Positions 11,119 to 21,434 of a DNA stretch of 46,381 nucleotides are shown in pieces; the first letter of the stretch is position 1; each line of letters opens with the position of its first letter. Origin of the DNA: Pelomyxa schiedti (lineage: Eukaryota > Evosea > Pelobiontida > Pelomyxidae); assembly GCA_020536535.1 (NCBI GenBank), contig JAHLWZ010000088.1, positions 1 to 46,381 of the forward strand, given 5' to 3'. The notes under the pieces were generated by a model. It ran no database searches. It was not told the DNA's origin and saw only the letters and a program-made list of their open reading frames with translations. The position numbers and the translations under genes were made by a program.

Positions 11119-12948
11119 TCAAAACAGCAAGGCGCGTACGACCTTGTAAAGGAGGAACAGCAGGAAGGTGACTATGACCAACTCGGGTGCGAAAAAGCCA
11201 AACCAGTTATAGACCGTACGCGGAGTGATTTCGCGAACACCCGGAGTATACGGCTGACGGCTGGACAACATTGAGATCCACCCGTAATCGACGGCCATGT
11301 GGAGGTTGCCACCGAGAACGTAGCTCCATTGGGGAATTGGGATTTTCCAGCGGGCACCTGTGACGGGCTTGCCAACTGCATTTCAAATGTGAGTGTTGGG
11401 TTGGAAGTGGAGGATGGGCTGTTGCCCTACCGATCATATCAGACACGGCTTGGAGAATCTGACGCTGAAAAATAGGGGCCACTGGATGGTGAGGAACTAG
11501 GGGGCCACTGGCGTAGCCTAAACACCAGAGTTAGAGGCTGAGTGAAGCTATATTTGTTGGAATAGAGTGTGGTGTGCCAGTACCTGTCCAAATGGCATTA
11601 AGTGACTTTGTCCACAGTTTCACTTGACCAATGGCCGCCAGCCCAATTTCTGGATCATACAACGCAAAGTGAGAAAGTGCAAAAACTTTCAAATCTGGCC
11701 GTGGTCCATTGGCGGAAATTTCGTCCATGATTGCCAGTACAAGGCTGGAACAGGAATAAGCAAAGCAAATTCAGAAAAGGTGTTAAAACTTACCCAGGGC
11801 AAGAAAAAAAGTAAATAGGAAAGATGAGTATGATTGTGTCAACTGATTTAGTTGCCACTGCAACTTTAGCAGGATCATTTCCAGTTATAAGATCCACATG
11901 AACATCAGAATGGTTTTTCTGTAAAAACTCTGCCACCTGTTGTGACACCACTGAAGTCAAACCTTTCATATTTCTGCTGGCTGCTATAATCAAAACCCTG
12001 GTGCAACTTAATTATTGCCCAACAGGAGAGTATACCTCTGAGAGTGCTCTGAAGGAGATGGAACATAGGTATCAGCTAACTCCCTTATAAGAGGCACTAA
12101 AGGAGCATCTGCCACTCCCTGTTTGAGTGTATCACACACTTGTACTATTTCTCTCTCAATCTGAGCCGAATTCCAGGTTGTAGAGATAAAAACTGGAATA
12201 CAACCCAGTGGAAAATGATTCCCAAAGACTTTAATAGCACATTCAAATACTTTCTTTTCTTCTTCACTGTATTTGTGAGAATTGAATGACAGAACAACGA
12301 AAATGAAAGGCTTACATAACATCTGGGGGAGCAAAAACAATTGGTAGTAGTCCTCTTTTCTTGTAAGAACGCAGTGGGTGAAAAGTTAAACCATTCTTGG
12401 CGACAATAGAGGGGTGAAGAGTTGCGAGTAATCTATCTAAGCACTATAGGAGATTAGTAACAACTCTTGTTGTAAGAGGGTGACCAGGAGGATAGGAGAG
12501 GCTTAACTTTCGAACATACCTTCTTAGTAAATTGATTTAGAGAACCATGCACCAAAGGCGAAAGTAGAACAAGAATATCTGACTGAGCTTCCTTCACATA
12601 TACGTCTTGCATGCAGTCTCTAAATATCTCCATTAAGGTACAAACAGAAATAAACCAGACCAACTTTATGGCACAACGACCAGAGCTGAAGCAGGTCTGG
12701 CAAGAAGCGCACCAGGTGATCTTTTTTGCGTTAGACACGCAAGACAACAAAAAAATGAAGTAACGGAACCCACAGGTGCTTTGGCAGTTTGAAAGCGGTC
12801 TATTATGTTGTAGCAGTGACTTAAAGAAGAAACCACCGACTCAGCAATGCTGACTTCTGCCTCCGTTTTCCCACACCCTGTTTACACGATAAACGAACCT
12901 CATATGGAACGTGGGCAACAAACCATCAACCACGAAAGCTGTTTGCAT
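11119..12948 (-). CDS. tandem flavodoxin-fold (NADPH-dependent FMN reductase-like) protein with C-terminal membrane anchor
   Basis: Two flavodoxin-like domains in one chain. Domain 1: GKTEAEVSIAESVVSS, the Cys-rich ITWCASCQTCFSSGRCAIK (like the CxxC..C segment of iron-sulfur flavoproteins and FMN reductases), SDILVLLSPLVHGSLNQF (the aspartate and P-loop-like strand of the family) and LDRLL. Domain 2: VLIIAASRNMKGLTS, VDTIILIFPIYFFSCPG and VKLWTKSLNAIWTG. The chain ends in a hydrophobic helix (ELVIVTFLLFLLYKVV) followed by RALLF, consistent with a tail anchor facing the cytosol. Introns are short (38-72 nt). The first exon is uncertain: MQTAFVVDGLLP starts at 12948 but its splice to GKTEAE is not resolved. 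Such flavoproteins are common in anaerobic protists, where they handle oxygen or quinone stress; that role is inferred here. Confidence 0.75.
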
Positions 12949-13262
12949 TTGTACGGCGTCGTCCTGATAGACCCAACAACAAGAGAAAGAACACAATGAA
13001 TTATGATAAATAATAATCTTGAGATTGAATTTCCTCTCATGTACATATCAGACGAAACACAAATCCACCTCCTGACACTTTTCCTTTTTAAGCAATTGCA
13101 AATTGTGGGAAGAATTGTTGTTTCTTCCGTAAATTCAGGTCCTACGGGAAAAAATTTTTTTTGTGAACAGCCTCTTCACAACAATTGATTGGCTCAATCT
13201 AGATCAAAACAATCCAATCCTGCGAACAAACACCCACCATCCCAAAAAGTCACCTCCAGAGG
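12949..13262. promoter_or_regulatory. upstream region of the tandem flavodoxin gene
   Basis: A 314-bp spacer, AT-rich in its left part. It contains copy 4 of the ATTGTGGGA element at 13102-13110. No coding potential is evident beyond chance short frames. Confidence 0.4.
13102..13110 (-). promoter_or_regulatory. ATTGTGGGA element copy 4
   Basis: Here the core extends to ATTGTGGGAA and lies about 154 nt upstream of the flavodoxin-like gene's ATG. It is the only copy in a clear 5' intergenic position upstream of its gene. Confidence 0.5.
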
Positions 13263-15621
13263 CTACGAATGTTGTTCAACAACAGCGGCGTTGTCGAGGA
13301 GGAGGGTCTGGTACATGCCAGAGTCGAGAAACACCACTAGGAGCTGGTTGGTGGCGGGCAGCCACGAGGTGAGGTAAATGATAGAACCAGGACTTGTAGT
13401 TGGGAGTGCGTTGCGGTAGCTTCCGTCGTACTCGTTCGTGGCAGTGTCAAACACTCCGTCTATTTGCTGGAGGCTATTGCCATTGGGACTGCCAAAGTAG
13501 AACCTGCCACTGACTGCAAATGCGAACCCGGTCTGCTTCTTGACACGTGGAACCACCCACGTCTGTTGCAGGGCCAGTGTGCCAGGGTCCACAAGGCTGA
13601 TGTGTATGTTTCCCTCGTCGGGTGGGGGTGGTGCATACACAACGTACAACACACCGCCAGTGTCAGCAAACCAGCATATGTCAGTGTTTCCACCCCATAT
13701 CCAATGTGATTGGTTCGTGTGCCCGGCATTTGGCAGGTTAGCTGATGCTACCATTGCTCCATCAGACAGGCGCGCCTTGGTAATCGTGGCAGTACGGTAT
13801 TGGTTGCAGTAGATGTGCCCATTGAGTACTGCCTGGTACGTGCCCTCGGGAAATGCCGAGATTCTAAGGCAGAACGCTCGTGGATTGACGTTGTTCTCGA
13901 AGTCGGTCAGGTTTTGAAACTCTGTAAGGTTCATACGGAAATAACTGGCGTCACAGTACACTTTGCCCGTCGTCTGGTCAACGAACACTCTCAGTCCCTG
14001 ACGGGGTGTGAGTTGCTGCACGGATTTGTCAAACTGTTTGAGTTTCATCCTCCCTGTATTTGGTGTTGGCACCTTCTCCATGTGTGTACTGGTTGAGCTT
14101 TGAGCAAGTCGTCCCAGTGAAGAGACGGCTTTGCAAACTGCAGCTGAATCACACTCAAACCTGACCTTGTGTGGGTTTGTTGTTTTTCTTTTATGAAAAG
14201 TATGTGAATGCATACCTCTAGTTGTTGGGGTGTTGCGACGGCATCCCTGGAATTGCAGAGCTTTTCAATTTGTGTAGTGAGGGCCTGATTCACTGATACA
14301 ACTTGGAGGTCAGACAGGCTAGTAGTTACCTGCTGTGCGTATTCTTGTGCTTCTTGTGCAACCTTCAACATCCAGTTGCACCAGTCAATGTGTTCTTGGA
14401 AAGTCTTTTGTTATTGTGCCAGTTTAGTTTTTCTGGGATTGAGAATAGAGCTGTTTGAATATTCAAAGCAGCATGCCTTCTGTGCGGTTTCTATGATTGT
14501 TTTTACTTCCAGGAGCAACTGAGCCTCTCTGGCATTAACCAGAGAAATGATCTTGGCAAATTCAGAGTGTATCTCTGACTCCACTTTCTCTGAAATTTCT
14601 TGTGTATTTTTACAGCACTCCTTTTATTGTTGAGAGGCAAGGCAATATAAAGAAGTTGGAGACAGAAACGCACAATTGCTGCCAATCTTGACGTTGAAAT
14701 TTTCTCCAAATGTAGCCGCAACTTGGAACTGAGTGAGGAAATGGTCTCCTTGAAATTGGAACTCAGGTCCGACACAAATGCAAAGTCATGGTTCTTGTGG
14801 TCAGTCACTCTTTATCGGAGGGTATTTGATTGAGACTATCGATACATTGAAAACGCAACACACTCACAGGTGCAACATATCATGGCCTTGTCAGTTTTGC
14901 AATGCAGCTTCAGTTCCTCCAGTGGATGCTTGGGGCAAAATACCAGCTTGTGCACAGTGGGATTAATTGTTATTCTTGTTTTGAGTTCCTCCACGGTCAC
15001 AACCTGGTCTGTATGTTGGCGATTTTTTGTTCCAATGAAAATTGAGCCAACCTTGTGGCAAGCTGTCCTCTTTGCCCGCAAGTGGTGAGCCTTGTCATCT
15101 GGGCACAGGAACACACCACAGGTGGTGCAAGTCCACGCTGCATTGTGGGAGCCACACTCGGAGCACTCTGGAGGTGGTGGTGTGGTCGTGGCCGGCGACT
15201 GTGCACCAACCAGAGGGACCAAATCCAGCAGGGAACTCTTCCACAGGTCAACTGGGAATCCGTTGCACCCTCCGGTTGGAATTGTTGCCTGTGTTGCGTA
15301 ATGGTTTGGTTGTTCGGTGGTACAGTGTAGGTGGCCAGTTGTTGTCACAATATGTTTGACGTAACAATGTACACCAGAAGCGGGGGTGAATGAAACATAC
15401 CAACGAATGGCACACAGGGCACTCCACGTAAGAGGGTATCGTCACGTGCTTGGCGATGCACTCGAGGCACATCGTGTGAAGGCACGGCAGCAGCCTTCAA
15501 GCAAAGATTGAGGGGTCAGGAAATATTACATAAAAAAAAAACGAATTGGGGACCGTGGGTCACGGAGGAAACAGGAGCAACAAGGGCATGTTATTTGTGC
15601 GACCACTTGGCTCTTCTCCAT
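13263..15621 (-). CDS. TRIM-like RING / double B-box / coiled-coil / olfactomedin-like protein
   Basis: Predicted E3 ubiquitin ligase. The RING is split by the first intron: MEKSQVVAQITCPCC and CFLRDPR in exon 1, then LLPCLHTMCLECIAKH and VECPVCHSL. Two B-boxes follow (CSECGSHNAAWTCTTCG..CPDD..HH; CPKHPLEELKLHCKTDK). A predicted helical region spans about 14800-14100 (LKVAQEAQEYAQQV). The C-terminal domain has olfactomedin features: GTYQAVLNGHIYCNQY, ISLVDPGTLALQQTW, GVFDTATNEYDGSYR and a final YLTSWLPATNQLLVVF. In animals olfactomedin domains are mostly extracellular, so placing one after a TRIM motif is unusual; here it probably acts as a beta-propeller for substrates. Exon joins in the coiled coil were not all resolved. 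Confidence 0.8.
15142..15150 (-). promoter_or_regulatory. ATTGTGGGA element copy 5
   Basis: Coding strand TCCCACAATGCAGCG, in the third exon of the TRIM-like gene, 471 nt from its ATG. The flank also fits the vertebrate ZNF143/Staf pattern CCCANNATGC, but no homologous factor is implied. Confidence 0.4.
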
Positions 15622-16978
15622 GATTATCTGTTAGTGGGGCGTTTTTTTGTAAGCAAGTTGCGTCACATCAAAAAGCAGTGTGTTTATGCGGTTTTTCGTA
15701 GAAAATCCATTCTTGCACCATTTTTGACACCACTAACTTCAACAGCTTGCACTAGTTCTCCACATGGTTTGGGGTTGGAGTTGGGGGTGGTGGTCTGCCA
15801 TAATGCTGTGGCTTTCTGTTTGTCAGCTGCTTTAGCTAACAGAACTTCATGCCCTCTTGGGTGGTGGAGGGGCTTCCTCTGTTGTGGAACAAAAGTGCAA
15901 GTTGTTTAATTACACTGCTCAGCAGGCAACTGGTTTCCCTGTGGTGATTTTGACTTCAAAGATGAATGGAAACCCATTTTTCAAGCAACACTCATGAGTG
16001 GTAGGTAGGTTGTGTTGGTACCCAAGGCTCCCAGCATTGCACACCACAGTGCATTTCTGTATTTCTGGCACTTACAGTTGTGATATGGGTAGGATGACCT
16101 CTTTTCTTTTTCCCACAACATACAATTTTTTTAGGTGGTGGACCTTTCACCTCACATTCACCTCACATCCACAGTGGCCACAGAACCTGCTGCACACCTG
16201 GGGCACAGTTGTCAACCCACTGGGAGTGCATGAAGCTGGGTGCATGGCACCCTGGCCCCTGTGGTTACAGTAATCATCATCAAGTTCTATTTATTTTCTT
16301 CTGTTCTTTTCTAAGAACTCCAAAAAGGTTCCAACAGCACAGCATCACATGGCAAGATGATCCAAAGACCCAAAAAATTACAAGTGTAACAACACTGAGG
16401 TGAGGCAAATCATGGGATAAAACAGGTTGAGGCAAAGTAGACAATTGCACAGAGGGAGTGGGAACAACAGGATGCTGTTCTTTGTGTTATTTTTTGGGAT
16501 TACAGCATTGATTCTGATTTTGGGAACTGTGACTGAAGTTGAAGTAAGAGGTTAGGGTGGTAGAGAGGGGGGAGAGGGAAGGCGAGGGGGGGGGACCCTC
16601 TACCTCTCTCTCAGGCTCCTCCTCCTCTCAATGAAAAAAGAAAAGGAAAAAAGAAAAACCTATTTTTTTTGAATTTTTTTTCAAGGAGGACTGTAAATTT
16701 TGAACCGTAAAATTGAATTGTTGCCTCATGGGACAAGGAAGACCCCTCTGAAGAAATATGTGCCCATAAAAAAGGGGCTGTGCAGGTGGAGGCAGCTCAA
16801 AGCGTTTCTGCGCTGAGAACCGGAAGAGAATCAGTCTACTCTGACATTGATATCAGATATCTGGAGATATCGATGATAAGGTCTTGGTTTTTCATCCAAA
16901 AAGCATCAAACAAGAAAAATGTTTTAATCATCAAATAATTTTAAAAAGTACGTCGAGGCGATAGCACCGCCAACGCGA
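15622..16978. other. 1.36-kb region with no supported gene
   Basis: Between two divergent genes. The left half has plus-strand open frames of 133, 91 and 64 codons (15508-16403) with no recognisable domain and unusual Cys/His/Trp content. The right half has a G-rich tract (16555-16595), an AT-rich stretch of A and T runs (16628-16690) and nested short palindromes near GATATC (16846-16874). It is far longer than other spacers here. Possibilities are an unknown fast-evolving gene, an RNA gene, a degenerate repeat or a large regulatory region. Confidence 0.35.
16555..16604 (+). other. G-rich tract with flanking inverted repeat
   Basis: Several G runs (GGG, GGGGGG, GGG, then nine Gs) lie within about 40 nt. 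GGTAGAG (16559-16565) pairs with CTCTACC (16598-16604). The tract could fold as a G-quadruplex or hairpin. Its function is unknown. Confidence 0.45.
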
Positions 16979-17644
16979 ATGAGTCTGTGGAATCAAGTCG
17001 GGGGGAACTGGACGTGGGAAGAGAGAGATTATAGTACGCAACTCCTTTACAAAACTTTGCTTGGTGTTACTTTTTTCCCTTACACTTCATTCAACTATTA
17101 ACACCAAGGCAAGTGGGGCAGAGAGAGACTGAAACAGTTGCTCACCAGCCCTCAGAAGCAATTCGCAGGCACATTCACCGTCGAATCCTCCCTCGAATCT
17201 GCTGAGGCCACTCTGTTGTTCCTTCACGGCAAAAAGCGGCCCGGCTACGAGTTCGAGGATGTGAAGCTCAAGTTCACGTGCACCGAGGGCGGCCTAGTCA
17301 TCAAAGGCTTGGTCGTGTGCCCTTGCATAAGCAGTAATGAATCATGGGAGGTAAAATGCTAACCCATCAGCCCCACATATAAACAAACTTACTTATTTAA
17401 GTTTTTGCTACTTAGTACTATTAGCTGTTACATTTTATGCGCATTCACTAAATTCACACCGCGCATACTCTCTTCTTCAATTTCCGTTTCTATCCGTTTG
17501 CTAACGAACTTTCTTTAACTGCAGATAAGAGCATCACTGGATAAGGGTTTTGAGCCAAATGAAGACCTTCTAAGGCGAGTACGTGCTGCTGTGAGGGAGT
17601 GCGTGCAACAGTTTGGTGATGAACTCAATGCTAAATTGCCTTGA
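16979..17644 (+). CDS. AHA1-type activator of Hsp90 ATPase, N-terminal domain only
   Basis: Hsp90 co-chaperone. Exon 1 gives MSLWNQVGGNWTWEERDY, matching the conserved N-WHW-EERD start of the AHA1 N-domain. A roughly 80-nt intron joins in phase to SKWGRERLKQLL. Then come FTVESSLESAEATLLF, HGKKRPGYEFEDVKLKF (the conserved GKK..GY region), KGLVVCPCIS, a roughly 170-nt intron, and IRASLDKGFEPNEDLLRRV. The protein stops after DELNAKLP, so it has the Hsp90-binding N-domain but no C-terminal AHSA1 domain, as in yeast Hch1. The role in client maturation is inferred from the family. It converges on EME1 with 106 bp between stops. Confidence 0.88.
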
Positions 17645-17750
17645 GTTTGATTCTTAATAGAAAAGTTTTGTGTACAAAACCATTGGTTTTTTTTTTTGGT
17701 TCCTCCTCTCAAAATCATTCCTTTATGAGCTTGTTGTTTCAAACACAAGA

Positions 17751-20125
17751 CTACAATAAAGGCACTGAGGGATCCAGGGTGGAGAACATTTTGTAGATAC
17801 GAGTGGAGGCAACAGGTCCCACAGTTCTGTGTGTTTTCTCGTTCACGATGATTCCGGCTAGAAGTAGTTCCTTTGCACGGGTATCAAGTTCGGAGTTCGC
17901 GTAGAGAGAGACTAGGCTGGTGGGTGTAGGGTAGTGCGCAGCTACAGCTTTGGCAATGGCCTCGCTCACCTTTGTCATAATTAAGTCTTAAACAAAAGTT
18001 CCGAGGCGAAACTTACACTTGGTATTTGGTTGAGTTGGGCTATCCATATGTCAGCTTGGGAGGACAGTGTATGCTTTGGCTTTACTTGCTCCTCACAAAA
18101 AGGCAGGGAAGATGTATTTTTCCTGTGAAACGTTTGCGTGTGGGTTGCCTGTAAAGGTAACAACCTGTAGGGTGCTTCTGAGATAGTTTCGGTAATACGT
18201 ACTAAATAATTAACAGTATCCTGAGGGGTATTTGTGAGCTGTGCATTAAGTTAAGAGGATTAAACGGGAGCCATGACGAATACTTTGACATTGATGTTGT
18301 GCTTCATTTGCCAATACACAAAGACTGGGATAATATCCTCCATGGTGATTGGAATGGGAGCAGCACCTCCCGCAGCAATCCTCTGTTGATCGCGGATAGC
18401 CAGTTTTCTAGGAAAAATGAGAGTCTACAACAATCATTATGTACCTTAGTCCGGACTCGAGGGCTTCAATTAAAATAGTCAGTGAACATGGGGGAAGGGC
18501 GCCAAGTGTTTTTTCGGCAAATTGTGCAAAAGATTTCTCTTGGATAATTCGAAACAGTTCACTCTGACAAGGGGTCAAATGGAGGGAAAAGCAAATAAAG
18601 CATACAGCTGGAACTCTTCTCATTACAAAGCCAGTGAAATGATTTCCCATCTCGGCCAGGGAAAAGTCCCACTTAATAATTTGCCTGGAGAAAAGATAAA
18701 GGGGTTGTGAGTTAGCTTGCCGGCTTGTAGGTGGGAAGTTAACCTAACAGGTAATGGCTTGACACAAATACGAGCTTTTGTTTTTTGCAGTTGGAAAAGA
18801 ATCTCACCTCCTCCATCACTTTCAATGAGGTTTGTATCAAGCTCTATCAGTACACTCGAGAGCAGTTCCTCCTGTGTGCGCTTTCTGTTAATCAGTGAGG
18901 TGGGTGCAGTTTTTCCATTTCGATTCACTCACTTCTTCCTTGCTGGGGGCCGAAGTTGAGAGAGTTGTGAATCAGCGGAGGATGATTCCTTTGGGGAAAT
19001 TAGGGTGTTTGATGTCGTTTTCGAAGTATTGTTACGGTATTTGAACATATGGGTAGACCTTGGCGGGATGGTGTGTCTCCAGGGTCAGCTACTGTTGTTG
19101 CTGTAGCTTGCTATTTGTTACTCATTCACAATGACGGAAAAAGAAAAATAAAGACATATGCATCATTAAACATACATGTGAATCTGGTGGATCTCGCGTT
19201 AAGTCAAAGGTTGCCTGCCCTTGCAATTCTTCATCAATAAACGAATTTTGCCTGTTTCTCTGCAGAGAAATTAGTTGTTTAGTTAAGAGGTGGGAGAGTA
19301 AAATACCTCACTGTGGGGTGAACTGGAACATGTGTCAGTGGGGCTAAGACCATCCCCGTATGTTGGAGATGTAGATGTGGTGAGGTCATATGGAGAAAGG
19401 TTCGCAATTCTCAGAAGTTCTTCAAAATCATCGTCATGTGAGATGTCACATGTGGAAAGGTTGTCCAAAATAGTATCTGTTGAACAAGTTGACGGCCTTG
19501 CCGATTTCGAGATCGATTTCGGGCTGGTGCCGCGAATCAAAGGAGGAGGAGGGGTCCTCGGCCCACCGGGCACAATGAGGACGTCTCTTTCAGAGTCATT
19601 AGCAGTGAGGCCCCATTCCGGGTGCTTCCCCGCTTTCGCAGCAGCAGCAGCAGCACTAGGCAAGCTCCTCGTCAAGTCGAAACACTTACGGCCCTGAATA
19701 CCAGGCGACAGATGATAGTAATCCCCGGCGGCAGCACCCTCGTCATCGTCATCGTCATCATCGTCACCACCCCCATCGGCCACCGTGGCCGTGACTTGCA
19801 ATTCATCATCCTTGTACTTGTACTTGTCCTTGTCCTTGTTCGCGTTCGCGTCTGAGTCGGCGATTTGCGTCACAGCAGCAGCGGCAGCAGTGCCATAGGC
19901 CGTAGTTTTGGTGACGAATCCAACGCCGAAGCCAAAGTCCACAGTGTCCTCCTCCTCTCCTACGGCCGTTCCATCGCCGCCCCGCCAGCGCGCCGTGGAA
20001 GGCGGACACGAAGTGGACGCAACTGAAATGGGGTCAACGTGTGTCTTGCCGGCACCGTGTTGAGACCTCACCTCGACTACAACGCAATCGTCCTCACCCT
20101 CATCTACTGTTTCCCCGGCCGACAT
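17751..20125 (-). CDS. EME1-like subunit of the MUS81 structure-specific endonuclease
   Basis: Nuclear non-catalytic partner of MUS81, which cuts branched DNA in recombination and fork restart. Evidence runs the length of the gene. A long disordered N-terminus contains VVVEV (a SUMO-interaction-like strand), poly-Asp and poly-Ala tracts and a KDKDKYKYK repeat. The ERCC4-type fold follows: ELLSSVLIELDTNLIESDGG, then LTILIEALESGLRKLAIRD and IPVFVYWQMKHNINVK. The helix-hairpin-helix end reads VSEAIAKAVAAHYPTPTSL, RTVGPVASTRIYKMFSTLDP, very close to the animal EME1 ending. The catalytic ERKxxxD motif is not seen, as expected for EME1. ATG 20125 (MSAGETVDEG) is preferred; an in-frame ATG at 20233 is possible. 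Confidence 0.85.
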
Positions 20126-20430
20126 TGCGTAACGTACTGTTCTGCGTTTTCGTGGAAGGCTCAGCGGACGCAACAATGCGAAAAGATCCCTTGTGGGAGC
20201 TTCGTGGGAACCCACGACACCCAGTGCCACCATTTACTCCGGCCAACGTTGTTAGTCTCAGATTCGACACGGCGTCAGCAACGTCAACTTCTTGGTGTGC
20301 AGACGACGCTACTGTTGATTCTTCCTCTGAAAGCGTTTCTCTATCGGTAATTCGAGAGATCGAAATATAGTTAGTCGCTATTGGTTGAGGCTGGCTTCAC
20401 TACTGTGTTCACCCTTTCTTCTCAATTCCA
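20126..20430. promoter_or_regulatory. left part of the divergent EME1 spacer
   Basis: Contains an in-frame upstream extension of EME1 (to 20233). Beyond that I see no clear signal. Confidence 0.3.
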
Positions 20431-21099
20431 TTATGCAACAAGTGGAGACAGAGATACCAGGGGGCGATGGCGAAGTACTGAAGGTAACATTCCTATTCCT
20501 GGAATATGAACAAAAACAGTGGCAGGAACAGGACCATCGTCACGGAGAAAGGATGCAGTACCTCGCACTCGCTGGCGTGATGCTCTAGTTGAGATTGTCG
20601 AAAGAGACGTCTTAGAAATAGTTTCTCTAAAAAGGATAAATGTTGTGAGGTCACTATGGTACTACGTTCTAATCCAAATACCGCATCCATATTAGAAGAC
20701 AGAGAAAGCTGAGAAGAGAAATAAAGGCATCCTTCTCATTTCCAGTCTGCAACGAATGGAGACACAGATATCATAGAGCTATGAAGAAGTACCTGATGGA
20801 ATTAAAGGTACTGCTATTTGTATTTAGAGGATTCATTGAAACAATAGTAGTACTATGCCGTAAACAGCAGCAGTTGCGAGTGCATGAAAAATTGCGGCAC
20901 ATATCCGAACAGCTCAGAAAAAGAACTCCAGCAGCAGGAACGTGAACGCTGGTGGCAGGAAAATGAACGCCGGCGACAGGAAAATGAACGCTGGCGGCAG
21001 GAAAATGAACGTTGGTGGCGAGAACATTCAGAAATTGGTGTTCAGGGTCAGCAGAGACAACCCCCTCGGGTCCGACCTTTACTACATTACTTGTGCTGA
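20431..21099 (+). other. uncertain repeat-bearing coiled-coil coding region
   Basis: Several plus-strand stretches look coding but do not join into one convincing frame. They are METEIPGGDGEVLK near 20440, a segment with RTRWRDALVEIVERDVLE around 20570-20620, NEWRHRYHRAMKKYLMELK near 20755-20810 and QQQLRVHEKLRHISEQLRK near 20865-20920. Then comes a repeat encoding RWWQENE-like heptads. Possible introns are 20484-20519 and 20811-20850. This could be a small multi-exon coiled-coil gene or a decaying one. I recognise no family. Confidence 0.35.
20950..21012 (+). repeat. three 21-nt direct repeats encoding a charged heptad
   Basis: Units 20950-20970, 20971-20991 and 20992-21012 share CAGGAAAATGAACG with small changes in the first codons; a partial fourth unit follows. 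They encode heptads such as WWQENER and RRQENER, which favour a helix. Confidence 0.85.
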
Positions 21100-21434
21100 C
21101 TTAGAAACAGAGGGAACAGGATAAGAGCTGCATTTTGTTCCAACAGGGAGGAATCCACCAAATTAGAAGATACCACAAACCTAATGGCCCACGAAGTGAG
21201 CCAAATGGCTAAAGAAAAAACCAGACCCATCCTGAACGATGATAACGAAAATGCATGAAATTTCTCTTCTTAAACTGGGTGTGCTATTTTCGGGATCTTC
21301 GTGTTCCGAGAAGATTGATCGGCCGATCTTTTTCTCTTTGCAGAAAACCATTCTTGTCGTGCGATGAACACCGCAAACTAGAAGAATAAGATGAGGAACA
21401 AAGGGAAAAAAAAAGCCGACACACCAAAGCCACA

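Noticed and set aside
11790-12340. AIG1/GIMAP-like GTPase
   Set aside because: FIFVVLSFNSHKYSEEE looked AIG1-like, but that stretch is largely intronic. The spliced reading gives a flavodoxin-like domain with no P-loop.
15508-16403. Plus-strand gene with Cys/Trp-rich frames
   Set aside because: No domain, and the first frame overlaps the first exons of the TRIM-like gene antisense; left as unexplained.
17751-18650. MUS81 catalytic subunit
   Set aside because: The C-terminal ending and the missing ERKxxxD motif fit EME1 better.
19622-19855. Plus-strand frame with LVLVLVLVRVRV
   Set aside because: It is the complement of the KDKDKYKYK and poly-Asp repeats of EME1 on the minus strand.
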